Shown: piece by piece, positions 51,568 to 60,780 of the stretch
How positions within the stretch are numbered: position 1 is the stretch's first letter
How the letters are laid out: each line of letters opens with the position of its first letter
Origin: Parasutterella muris
GTDB taxonomy: Bacteria; Pseudomonadota; Gammaproteobacteria; Burkholderiales; Burkholderiaceae_F
Length of the DNA stretch: 64,000 nucleotides
NCBI RefSeq assembly: GCF_943193095.1
Contig: NZ_CALPCV010000003.1
Coordinates: 62,001-126,000 of the forward strand
Reading direction: 5' to 3'
Position numbers and translations under genes: made by a program
Notes under the pieces: generated by a model
Databases searched by the model: none
The model's input: the letters and a program-made list of their open reading frames with translations, nothing else
Told to the model about the DNA's origin: nothing

Positions 51568-52662
51568 GTGTATCCATTGGCTTACGTCTATTTAGTCTCG
51601 TTATTAAGCAGCCTGTCCGGTCAAACTAATTGTGTTCAGATTGCTGACTACTGGAAGAACAACCGTCCGGCGTTAGAGTCAATCTTTGAAGACTTCCCAA
51701 AACAAGATATTTCTCATGATACGGTTCGCCGCCTGCTAATGCTTATTGATCCGGATCAATTCCAAAGCTTCTATAGCAAACAGGTTAAGCCGCTGTTGCA
51801 TCAATTTACCTCTAGGGTTGTTGCGGTTGACGGGCAGGCAGTTCGGGCCTCAAAAAACTCGACACAAAAGAACGGCAAGTACATTCTTACTTTCTACGAT
51901 ACGGATAATGGAATAGCTCTTGGACAAAAACTAATCGGAGAAAGACATAACGAAATAACCTACGCCGCCGACATGGTTGAAGGATTAGATTTAAGAGGCA
52001 GCATTGTCACGGCCGATGCTCTTCATACTCAAGAGAAATTTGCGGCAAAGCTGATTGAACAAGGCGCTGATTACTGCCTGGCCGTTAAACAGAACCAAGA
52101 AACTCTTTATTACGATATTCAGTTGTGCTTTGTCGATAGGTTGGACACTCGGACTTTAGAGATCGAGAAGATTGAACTGGGACACAGCCGAATAGAGACT
52201 CGTCGTATCTCGGTTTTACCAGGTAATGCCCTAATGGCAGATCATTTAAAGAAATGGATCGGCTTAGATGAAGGAACCATAATCAAGGCTACGACGGAGG
52301 TTGTTGACAAAGCAGCCGGTCAAATAAGTTCCTTAGACAGGTATTTCATCTGTTCATTAAATTGGTTCAATACACACATTGCCGAACAATGCGCGAGGGC
52401 TGTACGGCGCTACTGGGGTATTGAAAATGACATGCACTATGTCTTAGATGTAGATTTCTTTTAAGACAGAACTCAATGCAAGAACGCAAATTACCTACAA
52501 AATCGCACTCTTTTCCATAAATGGGCGCTAGGAGTAATTAGGCAGACGCAGAAAGAGGAAGAAAACAACACGGGTAAAACAGCAAAAAGTGTTAAGCGAT
52601 ACATGGCTCAATTCAATGCTCCCAGTATCGCTCTCGACGCTTTAACCAGGATTATTGGATAA
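51568..52662 (+). pseudogene. ISAs1-family transposase, interrupted by a stop
   Basis: The first 298 codons carry the ISAs1/DDE pattern: SHDTVRRLLMLIDP, RVVAVDGQAVRAS (first Asp), GSIVTADALHTQEKFA (second Asp), DYCLAVKQNQETL and RRYWGIENDMHYVLDVDF (Glu). A TAA at 52462 stops it. The same frame continues with DRTQCKNANYLQNRTLFHKW and ALGVIRQTQ up to 52660, the normal family ending. Lack of the C-terminal part should abolish transposition. Confidence 0.75.
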
Positions 52663-52764
52663 AAGTTTCATGCGTACGCCCTGTATTTTCAACTACCTGC
52701 CTTCTTTTTTGTTTAGCTTTGATTATCGGGAGGTTAAAATTTAGGTTAATTGAAGCGAGAAAAA

Positions 52765-54365
52765 ATGGCAAATATTGAAAATAAGTTACTTCCGGTTGGT
52801 ACATCAGACTTTTCTACTTTACGATTAAGAAATCAGATATACGTAGATAAGACGGAACTTATTTATCAAATAGCCTCTCAATCGCAGAAATTTTTTCTTG
52901 CGCGTCCAAGGAGGTTCGGAAAATCGCTGCTGATATCTACTTTTGAATCTCTTTTTAAATATGGTCTGCGAGACTTTAAAGGTTTGGCTATTGAAAATCT
53001 CTGGAAGGAGGAATGCACCTACAATGTAGTGGGTTTGGATTTCTCTTTAATACCGTCCTTTTCATCTGTTGAGGTGTTTTCCAAGAAATTCATGGCGATC
53101 CTTAGTGGAAGCTTTTCTCCGTTTGGGTTTAATTATGTTCCTGATCCGCTGAATGATTTTTTTGATCAGCTATTTACATGGATGAGAGCGCAGCCGAGAA
53201 ATTCATTGGTTATTCTGATTGATGAATATGATGCTCCGCTTACGGGCTGCTTGAATAATAAGGATTTATTTGAATCGGTTAGGGCTGTTATGGCCAATTT
53301 CTACGCAATCCTAAAATCTAATGATAGGGTTTTGCGTTTATTACGGGAATTACCAAATTTAATAAAGCAAGTATTTTTTCCGGGCTCAATAACCTGTCCG
53401 ACTTGTCACTTGATGTTAATTACGGCAGCCTTCTGGGATACACTCCGTATGAAGTGGAGAAGTACTTTTCTGAATTTCTTTCTCGTGCAGCAAAAAAACT
53501 TTGTCGAAATAAAGACGAACTTTTTACAGAACTGATAAATCGTTACGACGGTTTTTGTTTTGAAAGGAGCGCAAGCATCCGGGTTTTTTCCCCTTGGTCT
53601 TTGCTCCAGTTTTTATCATCGCCTGAGAACGGACTGATAGACTATTGGTTTGAAAGCGGCGGCCGGCCTTCTGTATTAATCGAGTATTTGAAGTCGCACT
53701 CGCTTAGGAATCCTGAAGAGTACGGACGAGAAAAAACGATATCTTTATCCGAATTGTCAGGAGCATCCGATATTGAAACACTCTCCGATATTGGACTTTT
53801 GACTCAAACGGGATATTTGACCATTAAATCAGTGAGATTTGGAAACACGGTTTATCTGGATTATCCCAATGTAGAAGTAAGGACTGCGATGGCGCAGCAC
53901 TATACGAGTTGTTTGTTGAATGGTCGTACAGCAGGCGAGGTGGGAGCCGGTTCTATCGCAGAGGTCTTGAGAGAGGATTCTGCTGAATCAGTGTTTCATA
54001 TCCTTAATCGTCTATTCCTATCGATAGATTTTCAGGGTTTCCCGGTCCGTGATGAAGCTTCAGTTAGAGCTTATGTTCAGGTTTACATTGCCGGTGCCGG
54101 ACTCAATCCTAAAATTGAACATCATAATGCTCATGGCAGAAGCGACCTTGAGGTAGGTGTTGGTGATCGACACTGGGTGTTTGAATTTAAAGTGGTTCGT
54201 AAAGGTGAAAGCAAAGAAGAAAAACTGCGGGCCTGGGTTGAGCAAATGACATCGAAGCACTACGGTGAACAGCAGAGCGGTCCGGAACTGAAGAAGGTCG
54301 TGCTCGTTTATTCCATTGAGGAAAGACAGTTCGTTAAGTTGCACGAGCTGGTGCCGCAGCCTTAG
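52765..54365 (+). pseudogene. AAA-ATPase-like/PD-(D/E)XK nuclease family gene, frameshifted
   Basis: The first frame (MANIENKLLPVGTSDFSTLR...YVDKTELI, P-loop-like ARPRRFGKSLLIST, then VILIDEYDAPL) is the N-terminal part of the PF09820-type ATPase family common in gut anaerobes. The second frame completes it (SLDVNYGSLLGYTPYEV..., then a PD-(D/E)XK nuclease with DLEVGVGDRHWVFEFKV). The junction is near 53335, where the linking residues ITGITKFNKASIFSGLNNLS lie in the second frame. One or two bases are missing. These genes are often decaying multicopy accessory genes. Confidence 0.75.
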
Positions 54366-54412
54366 TCTTTTCGGAATAGAAAATTCAACGCTGATTTGCT
54401 GTTTTCGAAGCA

Positions 54413-55549
54413 TCAGCTCCGATAAATCGGCACATCAAAAATTTCTTTCATGCGGGCTTCCGCCGTTTGTTCCTCTTCGTCCTTTTGCGCGGAAATCTCA
54501 GTTAAAACAATTCTGACGGAATCGGAAATGACCGCTTCAGTCCCTGGAATACCGCGCATGACCATCGCCTGCGTCGGACAAGCTTCAATGCATCTTCCGC
54601 AGTTAGTGCAGCGCATCGGATCCGCGGTCAGCTTGAAGTGACCGTCCTCGGTTTTATCCGACAAACATCCTGTCGGGCAAAGCAAAGTGCAGATATTGCA
54701 TCCCGAGCATTTTCCGCTAATGACGCCGGGGAGCGGAAAAATCTTCTCCGAAATCTCAAAGCCGGGCCTTCTCGCTTTAAGCAGCTCGATGGCCGCGATG
54801 AGCATTTCACGCTCCGGCATTGTAAAAACTTTGTCGGTTTTAGGAGCTCCGCCTGATAAAGAAGTAATTTCGCTGATTCCATGCAGACGGTCGGAAAGCC
54901 TACTGAAGATTCTTCTTCGGCCAAGACTGATTTTATCTCCGTCATTTTCTTCAGCACATACCGGCCGAAACTGAACGCCTAACTTTGCGCAAAGCGTCTC
55001 GCAGTCGTCTGCCAGAACCTGAGTCGGACAGCCTCCGTTATGGCTTGGGCAGCGCTCGCAGTCGGAACTGTGCAGCTCGATTTTGGTATTGAACAGTAAA
55101 TGGGCGAGCAAAATCAGCGCGGGACTGACGCCATTGAAGCACCCGACAGAAACACCATTTTTTCTGCTTTGGGCTTTTGGACAGGTAAAAGCAAGGGCAG
55201 AAGACGCGGACGTGCTATGAAGTCGATGTTTAAGCGCGGCCAGTACGCCAAATAACGGATATCTGCCGTATGAGAACGCTTCCGTCGGACAGGCTCTGAT
55301 GCAGGCGCCGCATGCGGAGCATTCGCTGTTTTCGATAGAGATCGTCTGATCTTTAATCGAAAGCGCCTGCTCGCGGTACACCTGAACGCATTGATTGCAG
55401 GATGACTTAGGAAAAAGCGTTTTCACACACCGGTTCTTTTCAAAGGTTATGTTCGCGTAGTCCGCAGAACCGGCGTGACGCTCAATTTCGGCGCTGCACT
55501 TAGCTAATAACCGGTTCAGCAGGTCTTCCTCTATTGATATATTCGTCAT
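54413..55549 (-). CDS. multi-[4Fe-4S] ferredoxin-type protein, last gene of respiratory cluster
   Basis: The product (378 residues from ATG 55549) has two ferredoxin pairs: CSACGACIRACP in the N-terminal half and CSGCNICTLLCP plus CTNCGRCIEACP near the end. Between them are several Cys clusters (CERCPSHNGGCP, CNQC). This composition suits an electron relay rather than an enzyme. Length and spacing resemble the polyferredoxins that accompany NapH-like and DMSO-reductase-like systems. It overlaps the upstream fusion gene by 50 bases. The start is not certain; the ATG at 55600 would overlap by 101 bases. Confidence 0.7.
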   Translation of the reverse strand: MTNISIEEDLLNRLLAKCSAEIERHAGSADYANITFEKNRCVKTLFPKSSCNQCVQVYREQALSIKDQTISIENSECSACGACIRACPTEAFSYGRYPLFGVLAALKHRLHSTSASSALAFTCPKAQSRKNGVSVGCFNGVSPALILLAHLLFNTKIELHSSDCERCPSHNGGCPTQVLADDCETLCAKLGVQFRPVCAEENDGDKISLGRRRIFSRLSDRLHGISEITSLSGGAPKTDKVFTMPEREMLIAAIELLKARRPGFEISEKIFPLPGVISGKCSGCNICTLLCPTGCLSDKTEDGHFKLTADPMRCTNCGRCIEACPTQAMVMRGIPGTEAVISDSVRIVLTEISAQKDEEEQTAEARMKEIFDVPIYRS

Positions 55550-57815
55550 TTTCTGTTGTTCTCTTGGAGGCTGATTGGCGTACCTTCTCACAGTCTGCAC
55601 TTAAAAAGTCAGAAATGGCTTTTGCGGCAAGCTGACCGCTTTCAATCGCCGTCGCCACAAACCCCGGCCCGTTGACCGCGTCTCCCGCGGCAAATACCTT
55701 AGGATTGCCGGTTCTTACGGAGCCTTTAGTGAGGAGGATACCCGCGTTTCTAATGAAATTATCACACGGTCCTTTAAAACCGTATGCGCAGATCACAAGT
55801 TCCGCGGGCAGCTTTAAATCGCTGCCGTCCGGCCTTGCGACTCTAATTGTCTTATCCGCTTCAATCGACTGAATCACCGATTCTTCGAGGAATTGAACGC
55901 CTTCCTCTCGTGCGTATTCATAATCATCTCTCGGCGGATTTGCTTTCAGAAGCGATTTGCGAAAGAGACAAGTGACGGAAGCAGCACCTTGTCGCACCGC
56001 GGTTCTCGCGCAGTCAAGTGCTGTTCCTCCGATGCCGAGAACAACGACGTGTTTGTTCTTGGCAGACGACTCGGGATTCGGTTTGGAATCTGCGCGCAAA
56101 AAGGGGAGCGCCTGAGAAACAAAGCTTAAATCCGATCCAGGGACGTTTAAAGCGATGGGTTCTTCAGCGCCCACGGCGATGAGCGTCGCGTCGTGGGAGT
56201 CTGTAATACGGAGCAGCTCGTCAGCGGAGGCAATTTCTGATCCAAGCTGAAAATCGATGCCGGATTTAGCGTAGAGTTTTCTGCGGTGGATAATTCGATC
56301 CTTTGCCAGTTTGAAAGAAGGAATCCCGTACGCAGTCAGACCGCCGATTTCATTTTCGCGTTCGTAAACAGTGACTTTGAATCCCTGAGAACGCAGCATA
56401 TCCGCGGCCGCGAGTCCGGCCGGACCCGCACCAATCACGGCGACCGAGGGACTCTTGCGGTTCGTGCGCGCTCTGTGCGTCCGATAGCCTCGATCAAGCG
56501 TTCTGGAAGAAGCAAAGTAAAGGAGCGCGTGGATGTTCACCGGCTCGGAAATCTCTCCTAACGGGCAGGCCGCCATGCAGAACTTATCCTTCGGACAAAG
56601 GTGCGAGCACAGCTCCGGAAGTTTGCCTGCCTGAAGAAGCTTTTGTCCTGCCGCTTTAGTCTCGCCGTCTGCGAGCGCTTTCAGTACGTCGGGGATCGGA
56701 TTGTGCTGAGGGCAGGCCTGAACGCAGGCTCCGCACTGGATGCATCGGCTGCTTTCAAGTTTGGCGTTTTTAAGTGTGAAGGTTTCTTCCGGAGCCGTAA
56801 AGGTTTCTTTTGAAACGACGGACTTTTGTGTCGAAACTGCCGCAGGCAAAATCTTTTTTAAATAAACGGGATTGGGCGCCTGACGAGTCGTCTCGTTTTT
56901 TTGTTTGGCTTTAAAAAACGGGAAAGACACCGCGGAAACCGGACACCTCTGAGCGCAGGCGCCGCACTTGAGGCATCGGGAACTGTCAGAGCTCGGTACT
57001 GATTTTCTGAGATCAATGCTTTCCGGACAGGCATTTCTGCAGACTTGGCAGTTGAGTCCGGAGGCTCTCAGACACTTTTGAGCGTCAATCTTCGGAACAA
57101 ACGTCTTATTAAAGCGGCTGATTAAAGAAATAAAGGCGCCGATCGGACAGATGAAGCTGCACCATCTTCTTAAAAAGAAGATTTCAAAGAGGAGCACGCC
57201 GAGTATGACGAGCGGTGTGATCGTCGGGTCATTGAACTTCAGCATGTGCAGTGTACCGATGATCAAGGCGAACGTGAGTCCGACAGGACAAATTAAACAG
57301 AAAACCGGAAAGGAAAATACAGCGAAAGAAACCAGCGCAGCGGCAAGAACAAAGAACGGGCCTTGTTTCTGAAGGTTTTCTGCACGGATTGCGCTTTGTT
57401 TGGATGAATCTGCCGCTTCGTGAATAACAGACTCTTTAACAGAGGTTTCAGTATCGTTGTTTTGAGTGCGGATGCAGGCTTGCAGTTCATTGTCGCGGGT
57501 TTCTTTCGCCTTGATCGGTTTGGGTTCTGTGCCGAAGAGTTTTCTCAAAGGCGGCACCGGGCAGAGCCAGCCGCAGAAAAAACGTCCGAATAACACGATC
57601 ACTGCCGCAAAGACGGCAAGGCAAATCAAGACATGTAAAGTCGGAGATTTGGACGCGAAGGCGCTCTCGAGCGCGCCGATCGGGCAGATCTGAGCGATTG
57701 CGCCGATGCCGAATGAAGAAAGTGTCCCCCAGCCGGTGTGCCAAATGACGCCGGACACTACCGCTAAAAGAAAGAGGCAAAGCGTCAGCGTTCGCAGAAC
57801 TGAGAATTTTTTCAC
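55500..57815 (-). CDS. fusion of NapH-like membrane ferredoxin with GltD-like FAD oxidoreductase
   Basis: The 771-residue protein begins as a NapH/CcoG-type quinol-linked membrane ferredoxin: helices at about 8-25, 60-77, 153-190 and 200-216 with the motifs FFCGWLCP (79-86) and WCSFICPIGA (218-227). It then has two [4Fe-4S] sites (CLKCGACAQRCP 281-292; CIQCGACVQACP 358-369). The GltD/DPYD-type module follows: LCSHLCPKDKFCMAACPLGE (402-421), FAD motif VAVIGAGPAGLAAADML (457-473) and NAD(P) motif VVVLGIGGTALDCA. The architecture would couple NAD(P)H or ferredoxin with the quinone pool. It starts inside the ATGA overlap with the NapG-like gene. Confidence 0.8.
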   Translation of the reverse strand: MKKFSVLRTLTLCLFLLAVVSGVIWHTGWGTLSSFGIGAIAQICPIGALESAFASKSPTLHVLICLAVFAAVIVLFGRFFCGWLCPVPPLRKLFGTEPKPIKAKETRDNELQACIRTQNNDTETSVKESVIHEAADSSKQSAIRAENLQKQGPFFVLAAALVSFAVFSFPVFCLICPVGLTFALIIGTLHMLKFNDPTITPLVILGVLLFEIFFLRRWCSFICPIGAFISLISRFNKTFVPKIDAQKCLRASGLNCQVCRNACPESIDLRKSVPSSDSSRCLKCGACAQRCPVSAVSFPFFKAKQKNETTRQAPNPVYLKKILPAAVSTQKSVVSKETFTAPEETFTLKNAKLESSRCIQCGACVQACPQHNPIPDVLKALADGETKAAGQKLLQAGKLPELCSHLCPKDKFCMAACPLGEISEPVNIHALLYFASSRTLDRGYRTHRARTNRKSPSVAVIGAGPAGLAAADMLRSQGFKVTVYERENEIGGLTAYGIPSFKLAKDRIIHRRKLYAKSGIDFQLGSEIASADELLRITDSHDATLIAVGAEEPIALNVPGSDLSFVSQALPFLRADSKPNPESSAKNKHVVVLGIGGTALDCARTAVRQGAASVTCLFRKSLLKANPPRDDYEYAREEGVQFLEESVIQSIEADKTIRVARPDGSDLKLPAELVICAYGFKGPCDNFIRNAGILLTKGSVRTGNPKVFAAGDAVNGPGFVATAIESGQLAAKAISDFLSADCEKVRQSASKRTTENDEYINRGRPAEPVIS

Positions 57816-58417
57816 GGCGCCTCCTTAGTATCTTTAACCTCCAACGGTACGATTTCAATGCCGCGGACCTTACGCCCTGTATAAGCTTGAAGAACGTTGG
57901 CCGGACAAATATGTTCGCAGACGCCGCAGCCGTTGCATTTGTCTTCATCAATGATCGGAATCATTCTCTCGTCCAGAGAAATCGCGTCATACGGGCATTG
58001 TTCTTTGCACTTGGTGCAGGCGCCGGTTCTGAGCGCAATACAGGTTTCGGTTAAACGCGCTTTGCCGATCGGAACGGTTTCCCCGATGTAATCCGTAAGC
58101 GCTCCGGTCGGGCAGACTTCGATACATTTGCGGCAGAAGTCGCAGGACCCGTATTTGTAGTTCATGACGGGCGTGCGCAGGTTTAGGACGCCTTCGGAAA
58201 AACCGCCGATCGCAATGACATCCGTCGGACATACGCTTCGGCAGCGGTCACAGCGAATGCATTTGGAAAGAAATTGCTCATTCTGTCCGCCCGGCGGTCT
58301 TATGAGAGGCTCGGCTTGAGTTTTAGACGCGCCCCAGCCCAGCGCGAACAGACCTGCAGAAGTGCCTAATGACAGGAGCAGGCCCCGCCTTCCGACAGAT
58401 GCAGTTTGAGAACTCAT
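57812..58417 (-). CDS. NapG-like periplasmic ferredoxin (Tat signal)
   Basis: The product (201 residues from ATG 58417) has a twin-arginine signal (SVGRRGLLLSLGTSAGLFALGWG) and four [4Fe-4S] motifs: CIRCDRCRSVCP, CDFCRKCIEVCP, CTKCKEQCP and CNGCGVCEHICP. NapG, with NapH, takes electrons from quinol to periplasmic reductases. The gene overlaps the next, NapH-like, by an ATGA. GGAGG five bases before 58417 fixes the start; the TTG at 58429 overlaps that signal. napA, napB and napC are absent, so it serves another reductase, presumably the DmsABC-like enzyme encoded upstream. Confidence 0.85.
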   Translation of the reverse strand: MSSQTASVGRRGLLLSLGTSAGLFALGWGASKTQAEPLIRPPGGQNEQFLSKCIRCDRCRSVCPTDVIAIGGFSEGVLNLRTPVMNYKYGSCDFCRKCIEVCPTGALTDYIGETVPIGKARLTETCIALRTGACTKCKEQCPYDAISLDERMIPIIDEDKCNGCGVCEHICPANVLQAYTGRKVRGIEIVPLEVKDTKEAP

Positions 58418-58639
58418 ATTTGCCTCCAAGCTGCAGGGATTTCGTTTGCGGTTATAGTGCCGCGAGGAATCGTGAAGGAGGGCGCAAACCGAAGCAGACA
58501 GCGGCTGAAGTCATAATCGTTATCCATGGGGTGAGTTTGTTTGCTTTATTCTGAGTGTTTTTTGATGCATCAAATAGTGCGATTTTGCAAAGAACTCCTT
58601 AAAAACAACAAAGTGCCAAAAAATCACTTAGATATGACA

Positions 58640-59281
58640 TTAACTGAGGCGATGGTCTCGAAGAATTCTATTGTGTTCGCGGATAGCGCCTGCAAGCATC
58701 ATGGCAGCGCCAAGGTAAAACCGCGACCGGACGCTGGCCTTAATTTGGCTTGTGAACTTTGGCACCCAGTTATGGATATGATCATCAAGGAACGTCTCCT
58801 GATCTTCGATCAGAGGCTCATACTCCGGCGAAGTTTCTTCTGTATTTTTTAGCTTTTCGACCAGGTATGCGAGGAATTGAAGCTCAATGGCGATATGATC
58901 GTCGTAGAGTTCGCTGTCATTGAACACGCCGTGGGCGTTGAGGATTTTACGGACATCCTCAAATGCTTTCTGCATCACTAACTGCTGAGGGCTCGTATAG
59001 ACGGACTCGTAGGGGTAGGCCGCTTTGCTTCCTGCGGTGCCGATAAACGCCGCGGCATATTCGGCTGCGAGAAGATCGAGATAATTATCCGGCTGCTCTT
59101 TCGTGAGCTCTTCATGAATGATCTGCGCGCCCCGCCGAATTAAAGGCTCGTCGCAGAAGTCGTCCAAGCCCAGACTAAGGAGCCAGTCCGCGGCTGCCTG
59201 ATCGATTTCTTCGCCGAATAAGCGCGAGATCACTTTGTAGTTGATTTCAAGATCGAGTAATTCCAGATAGTCAAAGGCCAT
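58640..59281 (-). CDS. TorD/DmsD family molybdoenzyme chaperone
   Basis: TorD-type proteins bind the Tat signal of a molybdoenzyme and help insert the cofactor. The 213-residue all-helical product has the family core EYAAAFIGTAGSKAAYPYESVYTSPQQLVMQKAFEDVRKI (Y/F-P-x-E-S-V-Y) and DDHIAIELQFLAYLVEKL with HNWVPKF. It lies after the DmsC-like gene in the same operon, so its client is probably the Tat-exported subunit at 60781. A 220-base gap with no obvious terminator separates it from the napG-like gene. Confidence 0.88.
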   Translation of the reverse strand: MAFDYLELLDLEINYKVISRLFGEEIDQAAADWLLSLGLDDFCDEPLIRRGAQIIHEELTKEQPDNYLDLLAAEYAAAFIGTAGSKAAYPYESVYTSPQQLVMQKAFEDVRKILNAHGVFNDSELYDDHIAIELQFLAYLVEKLKNTEETSPEYEPLIEDQETFLDDHIHNWVPKFTSQIKASVRSRFYLGAAMMLAGAIREHNRILRDHRLS

Positions 59282-59355
59282 GATTTGAATTTCCTTGGTT
59301 TGAACGCCTGTGGGATGTCAGTGCCGACGAGGTTGAATCGGCCGGCACTGATCTG

Positions 59356-60174
59356 TTAAGGATTGAAGAAATGCCAGGCTGCTCGTCCGATGTCAAAAAT
59401 AATACTCTGCCATAAGAACGAAGCAATAAAGACGCCTATGAGTCCGATAGAAGCAGAAAGCTTACGGGCTTTCCTAAGCAGAGCGGCCGCAAGCGGAAGA
59501 AGAATGCCGCAAAAGACGCAGCCAATCCAAAACTGCAGACTCAGAACGCCGGTGACAAGCTGCTGCCCCGCTTCCGAAGTGTCCGGGTTTGCAAGCAGAC
59601 CTGCGATATAAGCACTAAAACCGATGACGCTTACAGCAGAAGCTGCAAAAGAGGACGCTCTTGCTTTGGCGCCGTCCGCGTCTTCTAATTCGCACGCCAG
59701 CAGGAAGCTGAGAGAAGCGGCTGTCCAGTACAGGCCGATGAAGGGAATCATCAGCGTGTAGGAACTCAGGACCGGACGCCAGCTCATCACCATGTTTGCG
59801 CCGAGTGCTGCGGTTGCGACGAAAGCAAAAAGCGCGGAGAGCAGGATGATGACTCTGGTTATAGTCTGATCAGCCTCTCTGAAGAGCGCAGCCAGATATG
59901 CGGCGCTTGTCAGCAGCGCGCCCGCCACACCGATCATCTCCCAGAAAAGCCGGGAAGCGGGATTGGCAAAGACACCTAAAATCATGCTCGGTCTTCCGAG
60001 ATTGGAAACCGCCGCCAGGCCGCCGAGGGCGAGGCAGACGAAACCGAGCGAGGCGAGCGTCTTCAGAGTTCTCTCAGTAAAGTTCGAGAACTCTGAAGCA
60101 GCCAAGGCAGCGAGAAGACCTGAGCCTAAACAGAGTAAGGCTGCAAAAAGTGATAATGTCCAGTCGCCGACCAT
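59356..60174 (-). CDS. DmsC-type membrane anchor subunit
   Basis: The 272-residue polytopic protein has eight hydrophobic helices and the DmsC layout (WTLSLFAALLCLGSGLLAAL at the start, LGRPSMILGVFANPASRLFWEM, MSWRPVLSSYTL). DmsC anchors the catalytic dimer to the periplasmic face of the inner membrane and oxidises menaquinol. It starts nine bases after the iron-sulfur subunit gene. Confidence 0.85.
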   Translation of the reverse strand: MVGDWTLSLFAALLCLGSGLLAALAASEFSNFTERTLKTLASLGFVCLALGGLAAVSNLGRPSMILGVFANPASRLFWEMIGVAGALLTSAAYLAALFREADQTITRVIILLSALFAFVATAALGANMVMSWRPVLSSYTLMIPFIGLYWTAASLSFLLACELEDADGAKARASSFAASAVSVIGFSAYIAGLLANPDTSEAGQQLVTGVLSLQFWIGCVFCGILLPLAAALLRKARKLSASIGLIGVFIASFLWQSIIFDIGRAAWHFFNP

Positions 60175-60183
60175 TTCTTCTCC

Positions 60184-60777
60184 TTAGAGCATCTTCGGAG
60201 GTTTGCTGACCCATTCGCCGGTCTTCTTATGAAGAATGTAGCGAACCGAAGGATGATTTCCGGAGTCCGGCATGCTGTGCACGTTCTCTTCGCCGGCAGC
60301 GGCAATCGCCTTAGAAACATCGCTCTGCGGGTCATCGATGTCGCCGAACAGACGAGCGTTGGCGCAGCAGGCCTTAACGCATGCGGGCTGCTCGCCCACT
60401 TCCTGAAGGTGACGGCAGAGTGTGCACTTTTCAACCACTTTGTTTTCCGGATTGAAGGAACGAGCGCCGTAGGGGCAGGCCGCGATACACATTTTGCAGC
60501 CGATGCATTTTTCTTTGTCCACAAGCACCTGACCGTCTTCCGTCTTGAAAGAGGCGCCGGTCGGGCAAACCTTCACGCAAGGCGCTTCACGGCAGTTCTG
60601 ACAGACGGTGGGCAGGAAGTACTGCTTCAGGTCGGGGAACTTCCCGACCGGTCCGATGGAAAGTACTTTGTTGTAGTAGACGCCGAGCGGAACATTGTTT
60701 TCGTTTTTGCATGCCACTTCGCAGGCAAAGCATCCGATGCAGCGGTCGAGGTCGATAACGAGTGTTTTTTGTGCCAT
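60184..60777 (-). CDS. DmsB-type iron-sulfur subunit
   Basis: The 197-residue protein has four [4Fe-4S] motifs in the DmsB/PhsB order: CIGCFACEVACKNEN, CQNCREAPCVKVCP, CIGCKMCIAACPYGAR and CTLCRHLQEVGEQPACVKAC. It passes electrons from the membrane anchor to the molybdopterin subunit. Three bases separate it from the catalytic gene. AAGGATAAAAA precedes its ATG. Confidence 0.93.
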   Translation of the reverse strand: MAQKTLVIDLDRCIGCFACEVACKNENNVPLGVYYNKVLSIGPVGKFPDLKQYFLPTVCQNCREAPCVKVCPTGASFKTEDGQVLVDKEKCIGCKMCIAACPYGARSFNPENKVVEKCTLCRHLQEVGEQPACVKACCANARLFGDIDDPQSDVSKAIAAAGEENVHSMPDSGNHPSVRYILHKKTGEWVSKPPKML

Positions 60778-60780
60778 TTT

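Larger units (their letters stand above)
51145..52683 (+). mobile_element. ISAs1-family element, 1.54 kb, inactivated
   Basis: Left end CAGGGCGAACGCATAAA (51145) and right end, read inwards from 52683, CAGGGCGTACGCATGAAAC are matching inverted repeats of the ISAs1 type. The eight bases flanking each end differ, so no target duplication remains. It contains two overlapping transposase frames. Confidence 0.8.
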
